Shown here one piece after another: positions 1 to 13,363 of a stretch of 64,000 bases of DNA (position 1 is its first letter; each line of letters starts with the position of its first letter). Under the pieces are notes generated by a model that saw nothing but the letters and a program-made list of their open reading frames with translations, searched no databases and was not told the DNA's origin. A program made the translations under genes and the position numbers. Source of the DNA: Stictocephala bisonia (taxonomy: Eukaryota > Arthropoda > Insecta > Hemiptera > Membracidae); NCBI GenBank assembly GCA_035578905.1, contig JAQJVL010000668.1, forward strand, positions 124,001-188,000. The letters run 5' to 3'.

Positions 1-230
1 GTGTCAAAAGCAGTAAACAGATACGGTTTTCGTAACATAATATTCTTGTTAAAGAAATTAATTTCAACGAAACAACGGAACGATATCGTCGACAGAATTA
101 AATTCCCCTCCTGCCCGTATGTTTATGCCCAACGTTCTACCTTTCTAAGTTCGTTGTAGCTTTTTACATTCGTAAGATGTAATTGAACCACGCCCACTAC
201 TATTTTGATGTCAACTAACTCGATTACATA
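1..230. repeat. Rep-A, copy 1 (unidentified dispersed repeat)
   Basis: This stretch matches 17372-17600 in the same orientation. Shared landmarks include 'cagata(c/t)ggtttt(c/t)gtaac', 'taatattcttgtta', 'gacagaattaaatt' and 'gttctacctttcta / cgtacctttctta'. The two copies differ by many substitutions and small indels, so the duplication is old. No coding potential, terminal repeat or tail is visible, and the left end may lie outside the window. Confidence 0.7.
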
Positions 231-469
231 TATAGCACCTGAAGTAAAATCTTTTATTATTTCTCGAAAATAAGAATAATCGCTTAAATTTGAGAGTAAA
301 CCTTTTCAAAACTAATTACTTCTCTTATATTTATGAAACGCATATTTTATTCACGACTGAATAAAACTTATTCAATTGTTACATATATCGATCAGTCTGA
401 TACTACCAACAACTTAAATTTCACTAGATATTTACATTTTTTGTGACCCTAAAAAATCAAATGTTAAGA
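231..469. other. AT-rich DNA, nothing recognised
   Basis: No open frame, repeat or RNA-like structure was seen here. Confidence 0.5.
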
Positions 470-655
470 CTTCACGCTATATTGTAGGTGACAGGTTCCA
501 CGCTCGATCCTCTTACACCGACACAGCTCCCGCTCAATGATTGCCATCGATGTGGACACTCCTACAGAAGTCTGGGTAGTCCCCAATGTGTCCATGTCCA
601 TCTACTCTCTTCACACTCATTCGCCCCTCATATTCGCCTGTATCTTTACAATTAA
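470..655 (+). mobile_element. SINE-1 fragment, internally deleted
   Basis: The B-box-like 'gctcgatcctctta' near 505 is followed by the SINE-1 body segment 'ccatcgatgtggacactcctacagaagtctgg' (545-577). It then jumps directly to the SINE 3' segment 'ctcttcacactcattcgcccctcatattcgcc'. The middle of the element, present at 15788-16207, is missing. Head-to-tail sense is plus. Confidence 0.7.
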
Positions 656-1785
656 TTGGTGTATTAGTAATTAATAATAATTCAATACATGGTATAGTTT
701 TCTTTCAAAAAGAGATCCTCACAAGTCACAAATGTCTCGAGAAACAACGGGATCGCTCGAACTGACTTGAAAAAGCTTTCTTGTTGAGATACGTGACATA
801 ACTGAAAAAGACTTAAGTATTTTTTTTTTTTTTTCAAAATCAGTTATATGCCCGCAAAATCTAATCTTTTTCCTATAAACTTTGGGTGTTCTAAAATTAT
901 GATATTTTCATATTAGACCTTAAGAGGGGTAAACAACAGTGATTTAGTGCCAATCCGGCCGGTGTAGGTTGAGTAGCATATGTGATGAACTTGAGTAGCA
1001 GCCGTGATCAGCCTGGGTAGCATACGTCATCAACTTTTGTAGCACCCATGATCAGCTTGGGTTAGGTTAGGTTAAGGTTAAGTTCGGTTTGGATAGAATG
1101 TTTCACGATTCAGCTCTAAAACAGTCCTAACAGCTCCAACAGTCCGCAAAGAAAAAACTCTTTGAAGAGATACAACCGATTTTGACTATTTTTTTAATTT
1201 ATTTACTTTTCTTATTGATAACTGATACTCAACTGCCTTGTGAAGTTGTAAGTTGATGGTATATTCAATTAAATTTTTTTACAATCAATTTTCTGCACTA
1301 TGATTAAATTGATAGCCCAAGAACATTAATTTTAAGTGTTCTTATTACTAGGTAATTCTGGTTTTATTTCTTTAATAGACCTCATAATAATGTTCATATA
1401 TTTACTAACCACACTTTATTACAAAACCATCTAACCTCGAGTAAATCAAGTTCTGTCCTGTTTTTATATGACAAGGGCGCATTATCGAATAAAGGAGAAT
1501 GAGCGGCCAAGATATTAATCTCACATTCTTCACCGTAAAATTGGCTGCAGCTAAGAAATTAAAATTGGAAATATGCTTCTGAAGCATGAAAGATAAATGC
1601 TTCCTACTTTATTTTTATGTAAGCAAATTTTAATAATAATTTGCAATCTAATTGCAAGAATGTTTTTTTTATTAAAATTTATTCTTATATTACAAAGGGG
1701 TTGAATGTATGAATCAATTAATTGTCTTAGTGGAGTATTTAAGTAAATTTCAGGAAGAACGTTTTAAAACATTCTGATACAGCCG
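656..1785. other. AT-rich flank of the satellite; short repeats only
   Basis: No gene is recognised. It holds a small tandem repeat at 994-1062, a GGTTA run at 1063-1085, and otherwise AT-rich sequence up to the edge of the big array. Confidence 0.5.
994..1062. repeat. Two-copy ~46-bp tandem repeat followed by (GGTTA)n-like run
   Basis: 'gtagcatatgtgatgaactt ... gtagcagccgtgatcagcctgg' recurs as 'gtagcatacgtcatcaactt ... gtagcacccatgatcagcttgg'. Each 46-bp unit is itself two related ~23-bp halves beginning 'gtagca'. It is followed by 'gggttaggttaggttaagg', a short TTAGG-like run. Confidence 0.6.
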
Positions 1786-4149
1786 TTGTACGTGTTATGT
1801 AGGGCGGGTGGATCAACACCACTGTATGAGTATAGGTGGGCGGGTGTGTCAATACCAATGTACGTGTTATGGAGGGAGGGTGGGTCAACACCACTGTATG
1901 AGTATAGGAGGGTGGGTAGGTTAATACTACTGTACGTGTTATGGAGGGAAGGTGGGTTAACCCCACTGTATTAGTATAGGTGGGCGGGTGTGTCAATACC
2001 ACTGTACGTGTTATGGAGGGCGGGTGGGTCAACACCACTGTATGAGTATAGGTAGGCGGATGTGTCAATACCACTGTACGTGTTATGGAGGGCGGGTGGG
2101 TCAACACCACTGTATGAGTATAGGAGGGTGGTTGTTTTAATACCACTCTACGTGTTATGGAGGGCGGGTGGGTCAACACCACTGTATGAGTATAGGAGGG
2201 TGGTTGCTTTAATACCACTGTACGTGTTATGGAGGGCGGGTGGGTCAACACCACTGTATGAGTATAGGAGGGTGGTTGTTTTAATACCACTGTACGTGTT
2301 ATGGAGGGCGGGTGGGTCAATACCACTGTATGAGTATAGGAGGGTGGTTGTTTTAATACCACTGTACGTACTATGGAGGGCGGGTGGTCAACACCACTGT
2401 ATGAGTATAGGAGGGTGGTTGTTTTAATACCACTGTACGTGTTATGGAGGGCGGGTGGGTCAACACCACTGTATGAGTATAGGAGGGTGGTTGTTTTAAT
2501 ACCACTGTACGTACTATGGAGGGCGGGTGGGTCAACACCACTGTATGAGTATAGGAGGGTGGTTGTTTTAATACCACTGTACGTGTTATGGAGGGCGGGT
2601 GGGTCAACACCACTGTATGAGTATAGGAGGGTGGTTGTTTTAATACCACTGTACGTGTTATGGAGGGCGGGTGGGTCAACACCACTGTATGAGTATAGGA
2701 GGGTGGTTGTTTTAATACCACTGTACGTACTATGGAGGGCGGGTGGGTCAACACCACTGTATGAGTATAGGAGGGTGGTTGTTTTAATACCACTGTACGT
2801 ACTATGGAGGGCGGGTGGGTCAACACCACTGTATGAGTATAGGAGGGTGGTTGTTTTAATACCACTGTACGTGTTATGGAGGGCGGGTGGGTCAACACCA
2901 CTGTATGAGTATAGGAGGGTGGTTGTTTTAATACCACTGTACGTACTATGGAGGGCGGGTGGGTCAACACCACTGTATGAGTATAGGAGGGTTGTTGTTT
3001 TAATACCACTGTACGTACTATGGAGGGCGGGTGGGTCAACACAACTGTATGAGTATAGGAGGATGGTTGTTTTAATACCACTGTACGTACTATGGAGGGC
3101 GGGTGGTCAACACCACTGTATGAGTATAGGAGGGTGGTTGTTTTAATACCACTGTACGTACTATGGAGGGCGGGTGGGTCAACACCACTGTATGAGTATA
3201 GGAGGGTGGTTGTTTTAATACCACTGTACGTACTATGGAGGGCGGGTGGGTCAACACCATTGTATGAGTATAGGAGGGTGGTTGTTTTAATACCACTGTA
3301 CGTGTTATGGAGGGCGGGTGGTCAACACCACTGTATGAGTATAGGAGGGTGGTTGTTTTAATACCACTGTACGTGTTATGGAGGGCGGGTGGGTCAACAC
3401 CACTGTATAAGTATAGGAGGGTGGTTGTTTTAATACCACTGTACGTACTATGGAGGGCGGGTGGGTCAACACCACTGTATGAGTATAGGAGGGTGGTTGT
3501 TTTAATACCACTGTACGTACTATGGAGGGCGGGTGGGTCAACACCACTGTATGAGTATAGGAGGGTGGTTGTTTTAATACCACTGTAGGTACTATGGAGG
3601 GCGGGGTCAACACCATTGTATGAGTATAGGAGGGTGGTTGTTTTAATACCACTGTACGTGTTATGGAGGGCGGGTGGTCAACACCACTGTATGAGTATAG
3701 GAGGGTGGTTGTTTTAATACCACTGTACGTGTTATGGAGGGCGGGTGGTCAACACCACTGTATGAGTATAGGAGGGTGGTTGTTTTAATACCACTGTACG
3801 TGTTATGGAGGGCGGGTGGGTCAACACCACTGTATGAGTATAGGAGGGTGGTTGTTTTAATACCACTGTACGTACTATGGAGGGCGGGTGGGTCAACACC
3901 ACTGTATGAGTATAGGAGGGTGGTTGTTTTAATACCACTGTACGTGTTATGGAGGGCGGGTGGGTCAACACCACTGTATGAGTATAGGAGGGTGGTTGTT
4001 TTAATACCACTGTACGTACTATGGAGGGCGGGTGGGTCAACACCACTGTATGAGTATAGGAGGGTGGTTGTTTTAATACCACTGTACGTACTATGGAGGG
4101 CGGGTGGGTCAACACCATTGTATGAGTATAGGAGGGTGGTTGTTTTAAT

Positions 4150-6734
4150 ACCACTGTACGTGTTATGGAGGGCGGGTGGCTCAACACCACTGTATGAGTA
4201 TAGGAGGGTGGTTGTTTTAATACCACTGTACGTACTATGGAGGGCGGGTGGTCAACACCACTGTATGAGTATAGGAGGGTGGTTGTTTTAATACCACTGT
4301 ACGTACTATGGAGGGCGGGTGGGTCAACACCACTGTATAAGTATAGGAGCGTGGTTGTTTTAATACCACTGTACGTACTATGGAGGGCGGGTGGGTCAAC
4401 ACAACTGTATGAGTATAGGAGGATGGTTGTTTTAATACCACTGTACGTACTATGGAGGGCGGGTGGTCAACACCACTGTATGAGTATAGGAGGGTGGTTG
4501 TTTTAATACCACTGTACGTGTTATGGAGGGCGGGTGGGTCAACACAACTGTATGAGTATAGGAGGATGGTTGTTTTAATACCACTGTACGTACTATGGAG
4601 GGCGGGTGGGTCAACACCACTGTATGAGTATAGGAGGGTGGTTGTTTTAATACCACTGTACGTGTTATGGAGGGCGGGTGGGTCAACACAACTGTATGAG
4701 TATAGGAGGATGGTTGTTTTAATACCACTGTACGTACTATGGAGAGCGGGTTGGTCAACACCACTGTATGAGTATAGGAGGGTGGTTGTTTTAATACCAC
4801 TGTACGTACTATGGAGGGCGGGTGGGTCAACACCACTGTATGAGTATAGGAGGGTGGTTGTTTTAATACCACTGTACGTACTATGGAGGGCGGGTGGTCA
4901 ACACCACTGTATGAGTATAGGAGGGTGGTTGTTTTAATACCACTGTACGTACTATGGAGGGCGGGTGGGTCAACACCACTGTATGAGTATAGGAGGATGG
5001 TTGTTTTAATACCACTGTACGTGTTATGGAGGGCGGGTGGTCAACACCACTGTATGAGTATAGGAGGGTGGTTGTTTTAATACCACTGTACGTACTATGG
5101 AGGGTGGGTGGGTCAACACAACTGTATGAGTATAGGAGGATGGTTGTTTTAATACCACTGTACGTACTATGGAGGGCGGGTGGTCAACACCACTGTATGA
5201 GTATAGGAGGGTGGTTGTTTTAATACCACTGTACGTGTTATGGAGGGCGGGTAGGTCAACACAACTGTATGAGTATAGGAGGATGGTTGTTTTAATACCA
5301 CTGTACGTACTATGGAGGACGGGTGGGTCAAAACCACTGTATGAGTATAGGAGGGTGGTTGTTTTAATACCACTGTACGTGTTATGGAGGGCGGGTGGGT
5401 CAACACAACTGTATGAGTATAGGAGGATAATTGTTTTAATACCACTGTACGTACTATGGAGGGCGGGTGGGTCAACACCACTGTATGAGTATAGGAGGGT
5501 GGTTGTTTTAATACCACTGTACGTACTATGGAGGGCGGGTGGGTCAACACCACTGTATGAGTATAGGAGGATGGTTGTTTTAATACCACTGTACGTGTTA
5601 TGGAGGGCGGGTGGTCAACACCACTGTATGAGTATAGGAGGGTGGTTGTTTTAATACCACTGTACGTACTATGGAGGGCGGGTGGGTCAACACAACTGTA
5701 TGAGTATAGGAGGATGGTTGTTTTAATACCACTGTACGTACTATGGAGGGCGGGTGGGTCAACACCACTGTATGAGTATAGGAGGGTGGTTGTTTTAATA
5801 CCACTGTACGTACTATGGAGGGCGGGTGGGTCAACACCACTGTATGAGTATAGGAGGATGGTTGTTTTAATACCACTGTACGTGTTATGGAGGGCGGGTG
5901 GGTCAACACCACTGTATGAGTATAGGAGGATGGTTGTTTTAATACCACTGTACGTACTATGGAGGGCGGGTGGGTCAACACCACTGTATGAGTATAGGAG
6001 GATGGTTGTTTTAATACCACTGTACGTGTTATGGAGGGCGGGTGGTCAACACCACTGTATGAGTATAGGAGGGTGGTTGTTTTAATACCACTGTACGTAC
6101 TATGGAGGGCGGGTGGGTCAACACAACTGTATGAGTATAGAAGGATGGTTGTTTTAATACCACTGTACGTACTATGGAGGGCGGGTGGGTCAACACCACT
6201 GTATGAGTATAGGAGGGTGGTTGTTTTAATACCACTGTACGTACTATGGAGGGTGGGTGGGTCAACACCACTGTATGAGTATAGGAGGATGGTTGTTTTA
6301 ATACCACTGTACGTACTATGGAGGGCGGGTGTGTCAACACCACTGTATGAGTATAGGAGGGTGGTTGTTTTAATACCACTGTACGTACTATGGAGGGCGG
6401 GTGGGTCAACACCACTGTATGAGTATAGGAGGGTGGTTGTTTTAATACCACTGTACGTACTATGGAGGGCGGGTGGGTCAACACCACTGTATGAGTATAG
6501 GAGGGTGGTTGTTTTAATACCACTGTACGTACTATGGAGGGCGGGTGGGTCAACACAACTGTATGAGTATAGGAGGGTGGTTGTTTTAATACCACTGTAC
6601 GTACTATGGAGGGCGGGTGGGTCAACACCACTGTATGAGTATAGGAGGATGGTTGTTTTAATACCACTGTACGTACTATGGAGGGCGGGTGGGTCAACAC
6701 CACTGTATGAGTATAGGAGGATGGTTGTTTTAAT
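4150..6734. repeat. Higher-order repeat copy 1 (2,585 bp) within the satellite
   Basis: The order of rare variants repeats at an offset of exactly 2,585 bp. The 'ggtggctcaac' unit is at ~4178 and ~6763. The 71-bp units at 4237 and 4452 recur at 6822 and 7037. The 'aggataattg' unit is at 5424 and 8009, and 'agtatagaagg' at ~6134 and ~8719. Divergence between copies is very low. Confidence 0.85.
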
Positions 6735-9319
6735 ACCACTGTACGTGTTATGGAGGGCGGGTGGCTCAACACTACTGTATGAGTATAGGAGGGTGGTTGT
6801 TTTAATACCACTGTACGTACTATGGAGGGCGGGTGGTCAACACCACTGTATGAGTATAGGAGGGTGGTTGTTTTAATACCACTGTACGTACTATGGAGGG
6901 CGGGTGGGTCAACACCACTGTATAAGTATAGGAGCGTGGTTGTTTTAATACCACTGTACGTACTATGGAGGGCGGGTGGGTCAACACAACTGTATGAGTA
7001 TAGGAGGATGGTTGTTTTAATACCACTGTACGTACTATGGAGGGCGGGTGGTCAACACCACTGTATGAGTATAGGAGGGTGGTTGTTTTAATACCACTGT
7101 ACGTGTTATGGAGGGCGGGTGGGTCAACACAACTGTATGAGTATAGGAGGATGGTTGTTTTAATACCACTGTACGTACTATGGAGGGCGGGTGGGTCAAC
7201 ACCACTGTATGAGTATAGGAGGGTGGTTGTTTTAATACCACTGTACGTGTTATGGAGGGCGGGTGGGTCAACACAACTGTATGAGTATAGGAGGATGGTT
7301 GTTTTAATACCACTGTACGTACTATGGAGGGCGGGTGGGTCAACACCACTGTATGAGTATAGGAGGGTGGTTGTTTTAATACCACTGTACGTACTATGGA
7401 GGGCGGGTGGGTCAACACCACTGTATGAGTATAGGAGGGTGGTTGTTTTAATACCACTGTACGTACTATGGAGGGCGGGTGGTCAACACCACTGTATGAG
7501 TATAGGAGGGCGGTTGTTTTAATACCACTGTACGTACTATGGAGGGCGGGTGGGTCAACACCACTGTATGAGTATAGGAGGATGGTTGTTTTAATACCAC
7601 TGTACGTGTTATGGAGGGCGGGTGGTCAACACCACTGTATGAGTATAGGAGGGTGGTTTTTAATACCACTGTACGTACTAGGGAGGGTGGGTGGGTCAAC
7701 ACAACTGTATGAGTATAGGAGGATGGTTGTTTTAATACCACTGTACGTACTATGGAGGGCGGGTGGTCAACACCACTGTATGAGTATAGGAGGGTGGTTG
7801 TTTTAATACCACTGTACGTGTTATGGAGGGCGGGTGGGTCAACACAACTGTATGAGTATAGGAGGATGGTTGTTTTAATACCACTGTACGTACTATGGAG
7901 GGCGGGTGGGTCAACACCACTGTATGAGTATAGGAGGGTGGTTGTTTTAATACCACTGTACGTGTTATGGAGGGCGGGTGGGTCAACACAACTGTATGAG
8001 TATAGGAGGATAATTGTTTTAATACCACTGTACGTACTATGGAGGGCGGGTGGGTCAACACCACTGTATGAGTATAGGAGGGTGGTTGTTTTAATACCAC
8101 TGTACGTACTATGGAGGGCGGGTGGGTCAACACCACTGTATGAGTATTGGAGGATGGTTGTTTTAATACCACTGTACGTGTTATGGAGGGCGGGTGGTCA
8201 ACACCACTGTATGAGTATAGGAGGGTGGTTGTTTTAATACCACTGCACGTACTATGGAGGGCGGGTGGGTCAACACAACTGTATGAGTATAGGAGGATGG
8301 TTGTTTTAATACCACTGTACGTACTATGGAGGGCGGGTGGGTCAACACCACTGTATGAGTATAGGAGGGTGGTTGTTTTAATACCACTGTACGTACTATG
8401 GAGGGCGGGTGGGTCAACACCACTGTATGAGTATAGGAGGATGGTTGTTTTAATACCACTGTACGTGTTATGGAGGGCGGGTGGGTCAACACCACTGTAT
8501 GAGTATAGGAGGATGGTTGTTTTAATACCACTGTACGTACTATGGAGGGCGGGTGGGTCAACACCACTGTATGAGTATAGGAGGATGGTTGTTTTAATAC
8601 CACTGTACGTGTTATGGAGGGCGGGTGGTCAACACCACTGTATGAGTATAGGAGGGTGGTTGTTTTAATACCACTGTACGTACTATGGAGGGCGGGTGGG
8701 TCAACACAACTGTATGAGTATAGAAGGATGGTTGTTTTAATACCACTGTACGTACTATGGAGGGCGGGTGGGTCAACACCACTGTATGAGTATAGGAGGG
8801 TGGTTGTTTTAATACCACTGTACGTACTATGGAGGGTGGGTGGGTCAACACCACTGTATGAGTATAGGAGGATGGTTGTTTTAATACCACTGTACGTACT
8901 ATGGAGGGCGGGTGTGTCAACACCACTGTATGAGTATAGGAGGGTGGTTGTTTTAATACCACTGTACGTACTATGGAGGGCGGGTGGGTCAACACCACTG
9001 TATGAGTATAGGAGGGTGGTTGTTTTAATACCACTGTACGTACTATGGAGGGCGGGTGGGTCAACACCACTGTATGAGTATAGGAGGGTGGTTGTTTTAA
9101 TACCACTGTACGTACTATGGAGGGCGGGTGGGTCAACACAACTGTATGAGTATAGGAGGGTGGTTGTTTTAATACCACTGTACGTACTATGGAGGGCGGG
9201 TGGGTCAACACCACTGTATGAGTATAGGAGGATGGTTGTTTTAATACCACTGTACGTACTATGGAGGGCGGGTGGGTCAACACCACTGTATGAGTATAGG
9301 AGGATGGTTGTTTTAATAC
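6735..9319. repeat. Higher-order repeat copy 2 (2,585 bp) within the satellite
   Basis: Direct tandem duplicate of 4150-6734. Correspondence of rare variants stops near 9320-9330, just where the copy would end, so the two copies abut head to tail. One local difference is a 2-bp loss at ~7660 ('gggtggtttttaatac'). Confidence 0.85.
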
Positions 9320-12300
9320 CACTGTACGTACTATGGAGGGCGGGTGGGTCAACACCACTGTATGAGTATAGGAGGATGGTTGTTTTAATACCACTGTACG
9401 TACTATGGAGGGCGGGTGGGTCAGCACAACTGTATGAGTATAGGAGGATGGTGTTTTTAATACTACTGTACGTGTTATGGAGGGCGGGTGGGTCAACACC
9501 ACTGTATGAGTATAGGAGGGTGGTTGTTTTAATACCACTGTACGTACTATGGAGGGCGGGTGGGTCAACACCACTGTATGAGTATAGGAGGGTGGTTGTT
9601 TTAATACCACTGTACGTGTTATGGAGGGCGGGTGGGTCAACACCACTGTATGAGTATAGGAGGGTGGTTGTTTTAATACCACTGTACGTGTTATGGAGGG
9701 CGGGTGGGTCAACACCACTGTATGAGTATAGGAGGGTGGTTGTTTTAATACCACTGTACGTGTTATAGAGGGCGGGTGGGTCAACACCACTGTATGAGTA
9801 TAGGAGGGTGGTTTTTTTAATACCACTGTACGTGTTATGGAGGGCGGGTGGGTCAACACCACTGTATGAGTATAGGAGGGTGGTTGTTTTAATACCACTG
9901 TACGTGTTATGGAGGGCGGGTGGTCAACACCACTGTATGAGTATAGGAGGGTGGTTGTTTTAATACCACTGTACGTGTTATGGAGGGCGGGTGGTCAACA
10001 CCACTGTATGAGTATAGGAGGGTGGTTGTTTTAATACCACTGTACGTGTTATGGAGGGCGGGTGGTCAACACCACTGTATGAGTATAGGAGGGTGGTTGT
10101 TTTAATACCACTGTAAGTGTTATGGAGGGCGGGTGGGTCAACACCACTGTATGAGTATAGGAGGGTGGTTGTTTTAATACCACTGTACGTGTTATGGAGG
10201 GCGGGTGGTCAACACCACTGTATGAGTATAGGAGGGTGGTTGTTTTAATACCACTGTACGTGTTATGGAGGGCGGGTGGTCAACACCACTGTATGAGTAT
10301 AGGAGGGTGGTTGTTTTAATACCACTGTACGTACTATGGAGGGCGGGTGGGTCAACACCACTGTATGAGTATAGGAGGGTGGTTGTTTTAATACCACTGT
10401 ACGTGTTATGGAGGGCGGGTGGGTCAACACCACTGTATGAGTATAGGAGGGTGGTTGTTTTAATACCACTGTACGTACTATGGAGGGCGGGTGGGTCAAC
10501 ACCACTGTATGAGTATAGGAGGGTGGTTGTTTTAATACCACTGTACGTGTTATGGAGGGCGGGTGAGTCAACACCACTGTATGAGTATAGGAGGGTGGTT
10601 GTTTTAATACCACTGTACGTACTATAGAGGGCGGGTGGGTCAACACCACTGTATGAGTATAGGAGGGTGGTTGTTTTAATACCACTGTACGTACTATGGA
10701 GGGCGGTCGGGTCAACACCATTATATGAGTATAGGAGGGTGGTTGTTTTAATACCACTGTACGTACTATGGAGGGCGGGTGGGTCAACACCACTGTATGA
10801 GTATAGGAGGGTGGTTGTTTTAATACCACTGTACGTACTATGGAGGGCGGGTGGGTCAACACCACTGTATGAGTATAGGAGGGTGGTTGTTTTAATACCA
10901 CTGTACGTGTTATGGAGGGTGGGTGGTCAACACCACTGTATGAGTATAGGAGGGTGGTTGTTTTAATACCACTGTACGTGTTATGGAGGGCGTGTGGTCA
11001 ACACCACTGTATGAGTATAGGAGGGTGGTTGTTTTAATACCACTGTACGTGTTATGGAGGGCGGGTGGTCAACACCACTGTATGAGTATAGGAGGGTGGT
11101 TGTTTTAATACCACTGTACGTACTATGGAGGGCGGGTGGGTCAACACCACTGTATGAGTATAGGAGGATGGTTGTTTTAATACCACTGTACGTACTATGG
11201 AGGGCGGGTGGGTCAACACCACTGTATGAGTATAGGAGGGTGGTTGTTTTAATACCACTGTACGTGTTATGGAGGGCGGGTGGTCAACACCACTGTATGA
11301 GTATAGGAGGGTGGTTGTTTTAATACCACTGTACGTACTATGGAGGGCGGGTGGGTCAACACCACTGTATGAGTATAGGAGGTTGGTTGTTTTAATACCA
11401 CTGTACGTACTATGGAGGGCGGGTGGGTCAACACCATTGTATAAGTATAGGGGGTGGGTGTTTCGATACCACTGTACGTGCTATGGAGCGCGGGTGGGTC
11501 AACACCACTGTATGAGTATAGGAGGGTGGTTGTTTTAATACCACTGTACGTGTTATGGAGGGCGGGTGGGTCAACACCACTGTATGAGTATAGGAGGGTG
11601 GTTGTTTTAATACCACTGTACGTACTATGGAGGGCGGGTGGGTCAACACCACTGTATGAGTATAGGAGGGTGGTTGTTTTAATACCACTGTACGTACTAT
11701 GGAGGGCGGGTGGGTCAACACAACTGTATGAGTATAGGAGGATGGTTGTTTTAATACCACTGTACGTACTATGGAGGGCGGGTGGTCAACACCACTGTAT
11801 GAGTATAGGAGGGTGGTTGTTTTAATACCACTGTACGTGCTATGGAGGGCGGGTGGTCAACACCACTGTATGAGTATAGGAGGGTGGTTGTTTTAATACC
11901 ACTGTACGTACTATGGAGCGCGGGTGGGTCAACACCATTGTATGAGTATAGGAGGGTGGTTGTTTTAATACCACTGTACGTGTTATGGAGGGCGGGTGGT
12001 CAACACCACTGTATGAGTATAGGAGGGTGGTTGTTTTAATACCACTGTACGTGTTATGGAGGGCGGGTGGGTCAACACTACTGTATGAGTATAGGAGGGT
12101 GGTTGTTTTAATACCACTGTACGTGTTATGGAGGGCGGCTGGGTCAACACCACTGTCTGAGTATAGGAGGGTGGTTGTTTTAATACCACTGTACGTACTA
12201 TGGAGGGCGGGTGGGTCAACACCACTGTATGAGTATAGGAGGGTGGTTGTTTTAATACCACTGTACGTGTTATGGAGGGCGGGTGGGTCAACACCACTGT

Positions 12301-13335
12301 ATGAGTATAGGAGGGTGGTTGTTTTAATACCACTGTACGTGTTATGGAGGGCGGGTGGGTCAACACCACTGTATGAGTATAGGAGGGTGGTTGTTTTAAT
12401 ACCACTGTACGTGTTATGGAGGGCGGGTGGGTCAACACCACTGTATGAGTATAGGAGGGTGGTTGTTTTAATACCACTGTACGTACTATGGAGGGCGGGT
12501 GGTCAACACCACTGTATGAGTATAGGAGGGTGGTTGTTTTAATACCACTGTACGTGTTATGGAGGGCGGGTGGGTCAACACCACTGTATGAGTATAGGAG
12601 GGTGGTTGTTTTAATACCACTGTACGTGTTATGGAGGGCGGGTGGGTCAACACCACTGTATGAGTATAGGAGGGTGGTTGTTTTAATACCACTGTACGTA
12701 CTATGGAGGGCGGGTGGGTCAACACCACTGTATGAGTATAGGAGGATGGTTGTTTTAATACCACTGTACGTGTTATGGAGGGCGGGTGGGTCAACACCAC
12801 TGTATGAGTATAGGAGGGTGGTTGTTTTAATACCACTGTACGTACTATGGAGGGCGGGTGGGTCAACACAACTGTATGAGTATAGGAGGATGGTTGTTTT
12901 AATACCACTGTACGTGTTATGGAGGGCGGGTGGGTCAACACAACTGTATGAGTATAGGAGGATGGTTGTTTTAATACCACTGTACGTACTATGGAGGGCT
13001 GGTGGGTCAACACAACTGTATGAGTATAGGAGGATGGTTGTTTTAATACCACTGTACGTGTTATGGAGGGCGGGTGGGTCAACACAACTGTATGAGTATA
13101 GGAGGATGGTTGTTTTAATACTACTGTACGTACTATGGAGGGCGGGTGGGTCAACACAACTGTATGAGTATAGGAGGATGGTTGTTTTAATACCACTGTA
13201 CGTGTTATGGAGGGTGGGTGGGTCAACACCACTGTATGAGTGTAGGTGGGAGGGTGTGTCAATACCACTGTACGTACTATGGAGGGCGGGTGGGTCAACA
13301 CCACTGTATGAGTATAGGAGGATGGTTGTTTTAAT

Positions 13336-13363
13336 ACTGTACCGGGTCTTGGACCGGTACAGT
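13336..13363. other. Perfect hairpin at the satellite/insert junction
   Basis: A 10-nt stem 'actgtaccgg' (13336-13345) is followed by an 8-nt loop and its exact reverse complement 'ccggtacagt' (13354-13363). The left arm is partly satellite sequence ('actgtac') and the right arm is wholly inside the insert. Confidence 0.85.

Larger units (their letters stand above)
1786..13340. repeat. Large satellite array, 72-bp unit (dimer of 36 bp), main block
   Basis: About 160 head-to-tail units of 72 bp. The two halves are related: 'gggcgggtgggtcaacaccactgtatgagtatagga' type and 'gggtggttgttttaataccactgtacgtgttatgga' type, sharing 'gggtgg...aacaccactgta' and 'aataccactgta'. The first ~270 bp (1786-2060) keep a less differentiated state in which both halves carry 'gggcgggtg(t/g)gtca', pointing to a 36-bp ancestor. 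Common variants are 'gtacgtactatgg' versus 'gtacgtgttatgg', 'aggagg(g/a)tgg' and 'caaca(c/a)aactg'. Many units are 71 bp because one G is lost from the run before 'tcaac'. Because 72 is a multiple of three, long open frames occur on both strands; these are not genes. Confidence 0.97.
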
